From positions 62,001 to 126,000 of the forward strand of contig JAYSQZ010000052.1 of NCBI GenBank assembly GCA_043721315.1: DNA of 64,000 nucleotides, in the 5' to 3' direction. The notes under the pieces were generated by a model, which did no database searches, was not told the origin of the DNA, and saw nothing but the letters and a program-made list of their open reading frames with translations. The DNA comes from Elstera sp043721315 (GTDB lineage Bacteria > Pseudomonadota > Alphaproteobacteria > Elsterales > Elsteraceae). The position numbers were made by a program, and so were the translations under genes. This document shows positions 9,025 to 18,209 of the stretch, piece after piece (positions within the stretch are counted from its first letter, which is position 1; every line of letters starts with the position of its first letter).

Positions 9025-10029
9025 GTGAGCGTCCTCGCCCCCCCTATAGACGCGGCCCGAGTGGCCGATGATATTGCCGCTGCCGGGCAAACGCTTGCAA
9101 AAACCCGCGCCGCTCTGGGCCGGGTGATTTTTGGGCAGGATCGGGTGATCGAAGAGACCCTGGTCACGCTGCTGGCCGGCGGTCATGGCTTACTGGTTGG
9201 GATGCCCGGCCTTGCCAAAACCAAGCTCGTGACCGCGCTCGCAACGGTGCTGGGCCTCACGGATCGCCGCGTACAGTTTACGCCCGACTTGATGCCCGCC
9301 GATATTTTAGGCTCGGAAGTGCTGGAAGAAGGGGCCGATGGCAGGCGGGCGTTCCGCTTCATCGAAGGGCCGGTGTTCTGTCAGCTTCTCATGGCCGATG
9401 AAATCAACCGCGCTAGCCCGCGCACGCAATCGGCGCTGTTGCAGGCGATGCAGGAGCGCAGCGTATCGGTGGCGGGGCATTTGCGCGTGCTGCCCGCGCC
9501 GTTCCATGTGTTTGCCACGCAAAACCCCGTGGAGCAAGAAGGCACCTATCCGCTCCCCGAAGCGCAGTTGGATCGGTTCCTGCTGAACATCGCCGTCGAT
9601 TACCCGGATTGGGACGCGGAACGCACAATGCTGCTGGCGACCACGGGCATGGCCGAAGCGCCAACAGATAAGGTTCTGGTCGAGGGTGAGTTATTGCGCT
9701 TGCAAGCGCTCGTGCGGGTTCTCCCAATTGGCGATTCGGTCGTTGATGGTGTGTTGCGCCTTGTGCGGGCGGGGCGGCCTGAAAGCAGCGAGATCGCGTT
9801 AGTCCGCAACGCCGTTGCCTGGGGTCCGGGGCCGCGCGCGAGCCAAGCGCTGCTGTTGGCGGCACGCGCGCGCGCTTTGTTGCAAGGCCGCCTGTCGCCC
9901 TCGCTCGATGATGTCGCTGCGCTCGCCCCGCCGGTGCTGCGGCACCGCTTGGCCCTCAGTTTTGCCGCACGGGCCGATGGGGTGACGGTGGCCGATGTTA
10001 TCGCTCGTTTGATCGAAGAGTTGGGCTAG
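9025..10029 (+). CDS. MoxR family AAA+ ATPase
   Basis: A 334-residue AAA_3 ATPase. Walker A is GMPGLAKTKL around residue 60, Walker B LLMADEINRAS, with sensor text FATQNPVEQEGTYPLPEAQLDRF. MoxR proteins act as chaperone-like factors working with von Willebrand-type proteins. The GTG start is supported by ACAGGAGG seven to twelve bases upstream. It heads an operon with DUF58, BatA/DUF4159 and another membrane protein. Confidence 0.93.
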   Translation: MSVLAPPIDAARVADDIAAAGQTLAKTRAALGRVIFGQDRVIEETLVTLLAGGHGLLVGMPGLAKTKLVTALATVLGLTDRRVQFTPDLMPADILGSEVLEEGADGRRAFRFIEGPVFCQLLMADEINRASPRTQSALLQAMQERSVSVAGHLRVLPAPFHVFATQNPVEQEGTYPLPEAQLDRFLLNIAVDYPDWDAERTMLLATTGMAEAPTDKVLVEGELLRLQALVRVLPIGDSVVDGVLRLVRAGRPESSEIALVRNAVAWGPGPRASQALLLAARARALLQGRLSPSLDDVAALAPPVLRHRLALSFAARADGVTVADVIARLIEELG

Positions 10030-10037
10030 GGGCGCGA

Positions 10038-10949
10038 ATGGCGACCGGGGCGTCCCTTAGTCTCACCCGTCAGCACGCAGCAGCCCTTGCCGCGCGCGGT
10101 TTGCCGCCGTTGCTGGTGGCAGCCCTCCGGGTGGCAGCCACGGTCGCGCCGGGCGTGCATGGCCGTCGCCGGGTTGGAACGGGCGATAGCTTCTGGCAGT
10201 TCCGCCCCTATGCGATGGGCGATTCGATCAGCCGGATTGATTGGCGGCAGTCGGCGAAGTCCGATGGTTTATTTATCCGCGATCAGGAGTGGGAGGCCGC
10301 GCAAAGCCTGTGGCTCTGGCGCGATGCGTCCGCATCCATGCACTATCGCTCCGCTTCGGCGTTGCCGCTGAAGCGGGAGCGGGCCGAAGTGCTCACCTTA
10401 GCGCTCGTCAGTCTGCTGCTGCGGGGGGGGGAGCGGGTGGCGCTGCTCGGCGACGGTATTGCGCCCAGCGCGAGCCGGTCCACCTTGCCGCGTTTGGCGA
10501 GCCGCCTGACCGATGCACTCGAAGGCGGCGACGGGCTGCCGCCCGGTCAAACCCTTCCTCGCCATGGCCGCCTTGTGCTGATGGGCGATTTTTTCACCGC
10601 CCCGGCAACGCTGGAGGCCCGCTTGCGCGGTCTTGCCGATAACGGGGTGCGGGGGCATTTGGTGCAGGTGCTCGATCCTGCTGAACTGGCTTTACCGTTC
10701 AAGGGCCGCGTGCGGTTTTTCGATAGCGACGGCACTCATGAAATGCTGGCGCGGCGGGTGGAAGATATTCGCCCGGCCTATCAAGCGCGCCTGTCCGCCC
10801 ACAGCGCGGCCTTAGCCGATTTGGCGCGGCGGTTGGGCTGGAGCTTCGCCCGGCATAGCACCGACCAAGCGCCAACGGTTGCTCTCGTCGCGCTCTATCA
10901 GCAGTTAAGCGATGGCGCGGGCCGGGCGCGGGGGGGGGAGGCGCTATGA
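10038..10949 (+). CDS. DUF58 domain-containing protein
   Basis: 303 residues. The DUF58 signature appears as GRRRVGTGDSFWQFRPYAMGDSISRIDWRQSAKSDGLFIRDQEWE, followed by a degenerate vWA-like domain (LWLWRDASASMHY). No signal peptide. It sits 8 bases after moxR and overlaps the next gene by ATGA. The usual partner of MoxR ATPases in envelope-related systems. Confidence 0.9.
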   Translation: MATGASLSLTRQHAAALAARGLPPLLVAALRVAATVAPGVHGRRRVGTGDSFWQFRPYAMGDSISRIDWRQSAKSDGLFIRDQEWEAAQSLWLWRDASASMHYRSASALPLKRERAEVLTLALVSLLLRGGERVALLGDGIAPSASRSTLPRLASRLTDALEGGDGLPPGQTLPRHGRLVLMGDFFTAPATLEARLRGLADNGVRGHLVQVLDPAELALPFKGRVRFFDSDGTHEMLARRVEDIRPAYQARLSAHSAALADLARRLGWSFARHSTDQAPTVALVALYQQLSDGAGRARGGEAL

Positions 10950-13762
10950 TCGGGTTGGGGCCGCTCGCCTTTGCCGCACCGTGGATCTTGGCAGCGCTGC
11001 TCGCGCTTCCCGCGCTGTGGCTGCTGCTGCGGGTAATCCCGCCGACGCCCCTCAGCGTGCGGTTTCCCGCCTTGCGCTTTCTGCTGGGGCTTGAAAGCCA
11101 GGAGGAAACGGCAGCGCGTACGCCCTGGTGGTTGCTGGTTTTGCGCCTCACCGTTGCAGCCTTGCTCGTGCTAGCGCTCGCCCGGCCTTTGCTCAACCCC
11201 GCAGCGCCCCTCAGCGGAACCGGGCCATTGCTGCTCGTGCTCGATGACGGTTGGGGATCTGCGGCGGATTGGGATCGTCGGGTAGCCGCCGCCTCGGCAG
11301 TCTTGGATCAGGCCGACCGTCAAGGCCGTTCTGTCGCGTTGCTAACGACCGCGCGGGCGGGCGATGATGCCGCGCCGTCGCTGTTCGGCCCGCGCCGTGC
11401 CGCCGATGTGCGGGACCGTTTAGGCTCCGCGCAGCCCCATCCGTGGCCGACAGACCGGGGGGCGGCGCTGACGGCGCTGAAAGCCTTCGAGCCGGGCGCG
11501 ATTCTCTCGATTCTCTACCTCAGCGACGGCCAGACCGATGCGGCCATGACGCCGCTGTTGGCGCGCCTCGTGCAACTGGGCACGCTCGACCTGCGCGGGC
11601 CGGATCGGTTGCCGCTCTTGGTGATGCCACCGCCGCGCGCAACCTCCGCCGCCGCCGCCAATCGCATCGAGCTTCACGTGCGCCGGGCGGAGGCGAGCGC
11701 TGCCGAAACCGCCAACCTGCGCCTGCTCACGCAAGGCGGGCAGGTCATCGCGCAACCGAGCTTGCGGTTCGCTGAGGGCGAGAAACAAGCCAGCCTCTCG
11801 TTCACCATTCCGCCGGAGCGCCGGAACGATTTGGCGCGGCTCGATCTCGTGCCGCGCCCGGAAACCCGGCCTACAGTGGGCGGCACCGTGCTGCTCGATC
11901 AAGGCTGGCAGCGCCGCTCGGTCGGGCTTATCAGCAGCGGCGCGTTGGACCGCACGCAATCGTTGCTGGATGATCCCTATTATCTCGATCGCGCGCTGGC
12001 CCCCGTCGCCAATCTAGCGCGGGCATCGCTGGACGATCTGCTGCGAAAGCCGCCCTCGGTGCTCATCTGGACCGATGCGGAAAGCGCCACCGCCGATCAA
12101 CGCACCCGTCTGCGGGCGTATGTGGAAGCGGGGGGCGTGCTCCTGCGCTTTGCCGGGCCGCGCCTTGCCGCGACGGAAGCCGACGATGGGCCGGTGTTGC
12201 TGCCCGTGCGCCTGCGTCCGGGCGACCGCGCTTTGGGGACGGCGCTGCAATGGACCGAGCCGATGCCGCTGGCGCCGTTTGCCGCAACCTCGCCATTTTC
12301 GGGCCTCGCCCTGCCTGCCGATGTGACGGTAAAGCGGCAAGTGCTGGCCGAACCGGGGCCGGATTTAGCGGGGCGCACCTGGGCGCAACTTTCGGACGGA
12401 ACCCCCTTGGTCACAGCGGCCCCTGCGGGCGAAGGCTGGCTGGTCCTCATGCACGTACCCGCCAGCGCCGATTGGTCGAGCCTTCCGGTCAGCGGCCTGT
12501 TCATCGAAATGCTGGAGCGGCTGATTGCCCTCTCGCGGGCCACGCCGGGCGCAGCGCAGACGGGGGCTGAAGGCGGTCTTCCCGTGCCGCCGCTGCAAAG
12601 TTTGGATGGGTTCGCGCGGTTGGGGCCGCCCGCATCGGGGGCCGAAGCTGTGGCGCGCGCGGGGGCTGTTACAGTCGGGCCGCGCCATCCGCCAGGACTT
12701 TATGGCACCAGCGGCACCGAAACCGCGCAACGGGCGCTGAATTTGACTGGGGGCACTGTGACCGAGCTTCTCTCGCTTCGGACCACGCCGGGGGCCTTGC
12801 CCTCGGGGGTGAACCTCGCGCCCCTACACGGTTCGGCGGAAGTTGATTTGCGGCCTTGGTTGTTCACGTTGGCACTGCTGCTATTTTTGCTCGATCTGAT
12901 CGTCGCCTACGCTTTGCGCGGGCTGCTGTCGGCGCGCGGGCGCTGGCACTTGGGGAAAATCGGGGCTGCTGCCGTGGCGCTCGCGGTCCTGATGCCGCCG
13001 TCCGGTCAGGCGCAAACCCCTGCGCCTTACATGGACCCGCAGGTTCAAGAGTTTGCACTGAAGTCCGCGCTGGATTTCCGCCTTGCCTATATCCGCACGG
13101 GCGATGCAACCGTCGATGCCATCAGCAAATCGGGGCTTGAGGGCCTCTCCTATATTCTGCAACGGCGCACAGCGGTAGATGCCGCAGCGCCGATGCCGGT
13201 GGAGATTGAGCGTGACGAGCTTGCCTTTTTTCCGCTGATTTACTGGCCGATGACCGACGGGCAACCGCTGCCAAGCCCCGAAGCGTTGGCGCGGATCAAC
13301 CTTTATCTCCGCACTGGCGGCACGCTGCTGTTCGATACGCGCGACGGCCCTTACGGTGATAGTTTCGGCCCTGGTGCGGGCACTCGGCGGCTGCGGGCGC
13401 TCGTGCGCGGGCTGGATATTCCGCCGCTGGTGCCTGCCGGGGCGGACCATGTGCTGACCAAAACCTTCTACCTGCTGCAAGAGTTTCCGGGCCGCGAAGC
13501 CGCCTCCCCCCTGTGGGTGCAGGCGAACCCCACGGCGGGCGGCGATGAAGTGTCGAACATTCTCATGACCCAATCAGACCTAGCCGGGGCCTGGGCGATG
13601 GATAAGGACGGAACGCCCCTCTACCCAGTTTCGCCGGGCGGGGAAGTGCAGCGCGAGATGGCCTATCGCACGGGGGTCAACATCGTCATGTACGCGCTCA
13701 CGGGGAATTATAAGGCCGATCAAGTTCACGTCACGACCATTCTGGAAAGGCTTGGGCAATGA
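10946..13762 (+). CDS. BatA-like N-terminal / DUF4159 membrane protein
   Basis: 938 residues. The N-terminus has two hydrophobic segments (AAPWILAALLALPALWLLLRVI and LLVLRLTVAALLVLALARPLL) typical of the BatA/aerotolerance-regulator N-terminal domain. A long extracytoplasmic region follows with a GATase-like layout (VLIWTDAESATADQRTRLRAYVEAGGVLLRFAG). A further helix at about 640-655 leads to a signal-like segment ending PPSGQAQTPAPYMDPQ. The last about 230 residues form a DUF4159 domain (NLYLRTGGTLLFDTRDG, VNIVMYALTGNYKADQVH). It is flanked by ATGA overlaps. It probably acts with MoxR and DUF58 in envelope biogenesis or stress, but the exact role is unknown. Confidence 0.85.
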   Translation: MIGLGPLAFAAPWILAALLALPALWLLLRVIPPTPLSVRFPALRFLLGLESQEETAARTPWWLLVLRLTVAALLVLALARPLLNPAAPLSGTGPLLLVLDDGWGSAADWDRRVAAASAVLDQADRQGRSVALLTTARAGDDAAPSLFGPRRAADVRDRLGSAQPHPWPTDRGAALTALKAFEPGAILSILYLSDGQTDAAMTPLLARLVQLGTLDLRGPDRLPLLVMPPPRATSAAAANRIELHVRRAEASAAETANLRLLTQGGQVIAQPSLRFAEGEKQASLSFTIPPERRNDLARLDLVPRPETRPTVGGTVLLDQGWQRRSVGLISSGALDRTQSLLDDPYYLDRALAPVANLARASLDDLLRKPPSVLIWTDAESATADQRTRLRAYVEAGGVLLRFAGPRLAATEADDGPVLLPVRLRPGDRALGTALQWTEPMPLAPFAATSPFSGLALPADVTVKRQVLAEPGPDLAGRTWAQLSDGTPLVTAAPAGEGWLVLMHVPASADWSSLPVSGLFIEMLERLIALSRATPGAAQTGAEGGLPVPPLQSLDGFARLGPPASGAEAVARAGAVTVGPRHPPGLYGTSGTETAQRALNLTGGTVTELLSLRTTPGALPSGVNLAPLHGSAEVDLRPWLFTLALLLFLLDLIVAYALRGLLSARGRWHLGKIGAAAVALAVLMPPSGQAQTPAPYMDPQVQEFALKSALDFRLAYIRTGDATVDAISKSGLEGLSYILQRRTAVDAAAPMPVEIERDELAFFPLIYWPMTDGQPLPSPEALARINLYLRTGGTLLFDTRDGPYGDSFGPGAGTRRLRALVRGLDIPPLVPAGADHVLTKTFYLLQEFPGREAASPLWVQANPTAGGDEVSNILMTQSDLAGAWAMDKDGTPLYPVSPGGEVQREMAYRTGVNIVMYALTGNYKADQVHVTTILERLGQ

Positions 13763-15846
13763 ACGGCCTGTTCGGCGATGGCGTGCAAATCGCCCTCACG
13801 CCGATGCTGCCGCTCTGGGCGCTGGCGGCACTGGCGCTGGTGGGGGCGGCGCTGGTTGGCTTTGGGCTATGGCACCGGGCGCGCGGGAGTAGCTGGCGCG
13901 CGGCGGCGCTAATCTTAGGGCTGCTGGCGTTGCTCGATCCGGCTTTGGTGTCGGAAACCCGGCGTTATGCCAAAGATATCGCCCTGGTGGTGGTGGATGA
14001 CAGCCCCAGCCAAGCCCTGCTGGATCGCCCGGCTCAAACCGATGCGGCAGTGAAAGCGTTGCAAGAGGCAGGGGCGCGTCTGCCTAATCTCGATCTGCGG
14101 ATCGTGCGCGCCGGGCGCACGAATGCCGACGGCACGGCCCTGATGGGCGCGCTCGATCAGGCGATGGAAGACGTGCCGCGCCAGCGCTTTGCCGGGGCGA
14201 TTCTGCTCACCGATGGGCAGGTTCACGATACCCCCGCCGATGTATCTGCCCTGCCGGGGCCGATACACGCGCTGCTGACGGGCGCACCGGGGGAGGGGGA
14301 TCGGCGGCTGGTGATTCTCTCCAGCCCCAGCTTTGCCCTGGTCGATAAACCGGCGCTGTTCAGCTTTCGAGTAGAGGAGCCTGCGGGGGGCGCAACCACC
14401 ATTCCGGTCACGATCCAACTGGATGGGGCCGATACGCGCGCGCTGAACGTGCCTGCTAACGAAGACGTAGCGGTTGAAATCGCCCCACGCCACGGCGGGC
14501 AGTCGGTGGTTGAAATCACAACGCCGCCGGGGCCGCAGGAACTGACGCTGCAAAACAACCGCGCGGCGCTGACTGTGAATGGTATCCGGGATCGGTTGCG
14601 CGTGTTGCTGATTTCGGGCGAGCCGCATCCGGGGGAACGGACGTGGCGGAATTTGCTCAAAGCCGATCCGTCCGTCGATCTCGTGCATTTCACCATTCTA
14701 CGCCCTGCCGACCGAGTGATGGATTTGACGCCGGTCAACGAGCTGTCGCTGATCGCCTTCCCGATCCGCGAGTTGTTCGAGGTGAAGCTGAACGAGTTCG
14801 ATCTGATTATTTTCGACCGGTATCGGCGGCGCAATAGCCTAATTCCGGCGACCTACCTGCAAGCCGTGGCCAATTATGTGGAGCGTGGCGGCGCGGTGCT
14901 GGAAGTGGCGGCCCCGGCGTTCGCCACCAACCAAGGGCTGTTCGCCTCGCCGATTGGCACGATTCTGCCAGGGCAACCGACAGGGAAACTGCTCGAAGGC
15001 CCGTTTCGCCCGGAAGTTACCGCGCTCGGTTGGCGGCACCCGGTTACACAGGGGCTTGAGGGCGCGGGCTTTCCGCAAACTGGCGCGCCGCCCTCCTGGG
15101 GCCGCTGGTTTCGTGCGGTCGATGTGACCGCAGGGCGCGGGCAGGTGGTGATGACCGGGCCGGGGGCGTCGCCCCTCGTTATTCTCGACCGGGTAGGCGA
15201 GGGGCGTGTGGCGCAAATTTTGAGCGATCAACTCTGGCTGTGGTCGCGCGGGTATGATGGCGGTGGCCCGCAAGCCGAACTGCTGCGCCGCCTCGCCCAT
15301 TGGCTGATGAAAGAGCCGTCGCTGGAAGAGGAAGATTTAGGTGCGGTCGTGCGCGGCGACGCGCTGCACATCACCCGCCGCAGTCTTTCGCCCCTCCCGC
15401 CGGGGCAAAGCCGGGTTGTGGCGATTACCGATCCCGATGGCCGCACCCGCACGCTTATCCTCACGGAACGGGATGGCATTGCGTCCGGCACGGCACCCCT
15501 CGCGGGGCCGGGGGTTTATCGGTTGGCGGAGGGGAGTTTGCAGCGGGTGATTGCCGTTGGCACAATCAACCCGAAGGAAATGAGCGACGTGCGCGCAACC
15601 GCCGCCGTGCTGCAACCCGTGACGGCTGCAACGGGCGGCTCGATCCAATGGCTGCGTGATGGCATTCCTGACCTGCGCCGAACAGAGCCTGGGCGCGCCA
15701 CGAGCGGGCGCGGCTGGATTGGTCTGCCCGAACGCCGGGATTATGACGTGAGCGGCCTCACCCGCCTGCCGCTGCTTCCGGCGTGGCTGATGTTGCTGCT
15801 TGCAGGCGGAGCGCTGGGACTGGCGTGGTGGCGGGAGGGGCGGTAG
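13759..15846 (+). CDS. Large membrane protein of the MoxR/BatA operon
   Basis: 695 residues with two N-terminal helices (about residues 13-34 and 45-60) and one C-terminal helix (LLPAWLMLLLAGGALGLAWW). The periplasmic part starts with a vWA-like strand in which VVVDDSPSQALLDRP replaces a normal DxSxS MIDAS. It ends in a glutamine-amidotransferase-like region (YVERGGAVLEVAAPAF, QILSDQLWLWSRGYDGGGP). It starts within ATGA of the previous gene. Such proteins accompany DUF4159 proteins in alphaproteobacteria; no enzymatic activity can be assigned. Confidence 0.75.
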   Translation: MNGLFGDGVQIALTPMLPLWALAALALVGAALVGFGLWHRARGSSWRAAALILGLLALLDPALVSETRRYAKDIALVVVDDSPSQALLDRPAQTDAAVKALQEAGARLPNLDLRIVRAGRTNADGTALMGALDQAMEDVPRQRFAGAILLTDGQVHDTPADVSALPGPIHALLTGAPGEGDRRLVILSSPSFALVDKPALFSFRVEEPAGGATTIPVTIQLDGADTRALNVPANEDVAVEIAPRHGGQSVVEITTPPGPQELTLQNNRAALTVNGIRDRLRVLLISGEPHPGERTWRNLLKADPSVDLVHFTILRPADRVMDLTPVNELSLIAFPIRELFEVKLNEFDLIIFDRYRRRNSLIPATYLQAVANYVERGGAVLEVAAPAFATNQGLFASPIGTILPGQPTGKLLEGPFRPEVTALGWRHPVTQGLEGAGFPQTGAPPSWGRWFRAVDVTAGRGQVVMTGPGASPLVILDRVGEGRVAQILSDQLWLWSRGYDGGGPQAELLRRLAHWLMKEPSLEEEDLGAVVRGDALHITRRSLSPLPPGQSRVVAITDPDGRTRTLILTERDGIASGTAPLAGPGVYRLAEGSLQRVIAVGTINPKEMSDVRATAAVLQPVTAATGGSIQWLRDGIPDLRRTEPGRATSGRGWIGLPERRDYDVSGLTRLPLLPAWLMLLLAGGALGLAWWREGR

Positions 15847-15994
15847 GTTGCTGTCAGCATGATCTTGCAGCTCGATCTCCCACGGGGCGGGGGCGCGGAA
15901 GGCAAGGGTTCCCTCGATCCCGCCCGCCGTTCGCGAATCGCCTTGCTCGGTTTCGATCAAGGCACTTTGATATTTTGATATAGGGAGACTCACA

Positions 15995-16693
15995 ATGCTC
16001 GATTATCGCCCCTTCGACAGCCTCGGGCGGATGGATATTGGCTGGTTATCCGCCCGCTACCACTTCAGCTTCGCTGATTACGCCGATCCGGCGCGTATGG
16101 GCTGGGGGCCGCTGCGGGTGTGGAACGATGATAAGATTCGCCCGCGCACCGGGTTCGATCCGCATTCGCACCGCGATATGGAAATCATCACCTATGTTCG
16201 TTCCGGTGCCATCAGCCATGAGGATAATCTTGGCAATAAGGGCCGCACGGAAGCGGGGCAGGTGCAGGTAATGTCTGCCGGAACCGGTATTCAGCACGCG
16301 GAATATAACCTTGAAGAGTCCGACACGACGTTGTTCCAAATCTGGATCATGCCGAACGGCAAGGGCCTGAGGCCGAACTGGGAAACCCGCACGCTGCCGG
16401 GTGTAGGCGATCCAGGCCGCTTGATCCCGCTTGCCTCCGGTCAGGGGATTCCCGATACGATGCCGATTAACCAGGATGCAACCCTGTATGTGGCGCATCT
16501 GGTGGAGGGCGGAAAAATCGAGCACTACATCGCGCCGGGCCGGAAAGCCTATCTGGTTGGGTTCGAGGGCCAGTTTGCGGTCAACGGTCAGGAAATGAGC
16601 GCGCGCGATGGGCTTGCGGTTGATGGTCTCGATCTGCTCACTCTTGATGCGCGCGGGGCTGGCAGCCTGCTGCTCGCCGATTTGCCGGGTTGA
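15995..16693 (+). CDS. Pirin family protein (bicupin, YhhW/quercetinase-like)
   Basis: A 232-residue pirin-type bicupin. N-terminal cupin metal ligands are visible in FDPHSHRDMEIITYV and AGTGIQHAEYN (His, His, His, Glu). The YhhW-like length and the sequence YRPFDSLGRMDIGWLSARYHFSFADY fit the group with quercetin-2,3-dioxygenase activity in vitro. The physiological role is unknown. A GGGAGA Shine-Dalgarno sequence precedes the ATG. The roughly 150-base gap upstream contains AT-rich TTTGATATTTTGATATAG, a plausible promoter. Confidence 0.9.
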   Translation: MLDYRPFDSLGRMDIGWLSARYHFSFADYADPARMGWGPLRVWNDDKIRPRTGFDPHSHRDMEIITYVRSGAISHEDNLGNKGRTEAGQVQVMSAGTGIQHAEYNLEESDTTLFQIWIMPNGKGLRPNWETRTLPGVGDPGRLIPLASGQGIPDTMPINQDATLYVAHLVEGGKIEHYIAPGRKAYLVGFEGQFAVNGQEMSARDGLAVDGLDLLTLDARGAGSLLLADLPG

Positions 16694-16746
16694 TCTGCAC
16701 CGCACACGGTAGCGAGGCGGGGAGGGATGGGGTATAGAGCGGGCCT

Positions 16747-17853
16747 ATGACTGCGCTTTCCCAGCTCTCCCCGTCCCTTCGCTCCCCCGCCGCATTAGCC
16801 GAGGCGGGGTTGATGACGGCTGCCGAAGCCGATGCGCTTGCCCCCGTTGCGGCGCGTTATGCTGTTGCTGTTACGCCAACACTGGTGAAAGCCTTGCAAG
16901 AGGGCGCGGGGCCGGGGCTATCGCGGCAGTTTCTGCCCGATTCCCGCGAACTCATGACCTATCCTCACGAGCGGGAAGACCCGATTGGCGATGCTCCTCA
17001 CAGCCCCGTGCCGGGCATTGTGCATCGCTACCCTGACCGGCTATTGCTGAAGCTCGTTTCCGTCTGCGCTGTTTACTGCCGCTTCTGCTTCCGTCGCGAA
17101 ATGGTGGGGCCGGGCAAAGACGCCTTGAGTGCCGAGGAGATTGACGCCGCCCTCGCCTATATCGCGGCGAACCCCGCTCTCTGGGAGGTCATTCTGACCG
17201 GCGGTGATCCGCTGGTCGTGTCCCCGCGCCGCTTGCAGGCCCTCAAATCCCGGCTTGATGGCATTACCCACCTGGGCGCTCTCCGCATCCATACCCGTGT
17301 GCCTGTGGTTGCGCCGGAGCGGATTACGCCGGAGCTTATCGCGGCGCTAACTGGGCGTTTGCCGGTTCACGTGCTGCTTCACGCCAATCACGCCGAGGAG
17401 TTTGGTCCGGCGGCGCGGCAGGCGATTGCGGCCCTGGTGGATGCGGGCATTCCGCTGTTCGGCCAATCGGTGCTGTTGCGCGGGGTGAATGATCAGGTGG
17501 CGGCGCTGACCGAGCTGTTCCGCACAATGGTGAGCCTGCGGGTAAAGCCCCATTATCTTCATCATGGTGATCTTGCCCCCGGCACGTCGCATTTTCGGCT
17601 GTCGTTGGCCGAGGGCATGGCCCTGATGCGCGGCTTGCGGGGGCCTGTGTCGGGCTTGGCGCTGCCTACCTATATGCTCGATATTCCAGGCGGTTATGGC
17701 AAGGTGCCGGTTTCGGCGGATTACGTCGCCCCAGATGGGCAGGGCGGCTGGTGGATTACCGATCCTAACGGGCAACGCCATGCCTACTGCGACAGTGTTG
17801 AAAACACGCCTACTGCGACAGTGTTGAAAACACGCCTACAGCGACAGTGTTGA
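16747..17853 (+). CDS. Lysine 2,3-aminomutase-like radical SAM protein (KamA/EpmB family), repeat-altered C-terminus
   Basis: 368 residues. The radical-SAM cluster motif CAVYCRFC (CxxxCxxC) is near residue 110, followed by FRREMVG, TGGDPL and the PLP-binding-type C-terminal half (PHYLHHGDLAPGTSHFR, YMLDIPGGYGKVP). Family members rearrange lysine to beta-lysine, in metabolism or for EF-P modification (EpmB); no epmA or efp is nearby to decide. The last about 22 residues are written by three 26-bp direct repeats. Removing two units would restore an ending of AYCDSVENPY-stop, so the present tail appears to come from repeat expansion. Confidence 0.85.
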   Translation: MTALSQLSPSLRSPAALAEAGLMTAAEADALAPVAARYAVAVTPTLVKALQEGAGPGLSRQFLPDSRELMTYPHEREDPIGDAPHSPVPGIVHRYPDRLLLKLVSVCAVYCRFCFRREMVGPGKDALSAEEIDAALAYIAANPALWEVILTGGDPLVVSPRRLQALKSRLDGITHLGALRIHTRVPVVAPERITPELIAALTGRLPVHVLLHANHAEEFGPAARQAIAALVDAGIPLFGQSVLLRGVNDQVAALTELFRTMVSLRVKPHYLHHGDLAPGTSHFRLSLAEGMALMRGLRGPVSGLALPTYMLDIPGGYGKVPVSADYVAPDGQGGWWITDPNGQRHAYCDSVENTPTATVLKTRLQRQC

Positions 17854-17857
17854 AAAC
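17782..17857 (+). repeat. Tandem repeat, 26-bp period, three copies
   Basis: Copies begin at 17782, 17808 and 17834 (each starts GCCTAC[T/A]GCGACAGTGTTG). The period is not a multiple of 3, so each copy is read in a different frame: AYCDSVENT, then PTATVLKTR, then LQRQC-stop. It lies at the 3' end of the KamA-like gene. Confidence 0.95.
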
Positions 17858-17911
17858 CCGTATTGATTAATGCTGCATTTACTCCGTATTTTCGCCCAGG
17901 GGGACGCGACG

Positions 17912-18190
17912 ATGGCCGAATTTTTCGGAAAGCTGCCTGATGTCGCCGAACTCATTGGGTTGGCCGCGAGTTTTTTGACCACCGCAGCCTTTTTTCCGCA
18001 GGCGGTCAGAACGATCTATCGGCGGGACACGCGCGGATTGTCGCTCGTGACGTATCTTTTGATGACCTTGGGAGTTGCGACGTGGTTGACCTATGGGCTG
18101 CTGATTGGCAATCGCCCGATAACCATCGCCAATGGGGTAACGCTGATCCCGATTGCGGCGATTTTGATTATGAAACTGCGCCTCGGGTGA
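17912..18190 (+). CDS. SemiSWEET-type sugar transporter
   Basis: A 92-residue protein with three transmembrane helices, the size of a bacterial SemiSWEET half-transporter. The PQ motif is present (SFLTTAAFFPQAVRTIYRRDTRGLS), followed by YLLMTLGVATWLTYGLLIGN and an NGVTLIPIAAILIMK helix. These proteins dimerise to carry sugars down a gradient. The ATG at 17912 is preferred over 17870 because GGGGGACG lies upstream. It is downstream of the KamA-like gene and upstream of exoD. Confidence 0.85.
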   Translation: MAEFFGKLPDVAELIGLAASFLTTAAFFPQAVRTIYRRDTRGLSLVTYLLMTLGVATWLTYGLLIGNRPITIANGVTLIPIAAILIMKLRLG

Positions 18191-18209
18191 TCGCGCTCGG
18201 AGCCGGACG

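Noticed and set aside
17782..17857. CRISPR array
   Set aside because: Contiguous 26-bp units without spacers, inside a coding gene; the other short tandem repeats in the window are alike in this respect.
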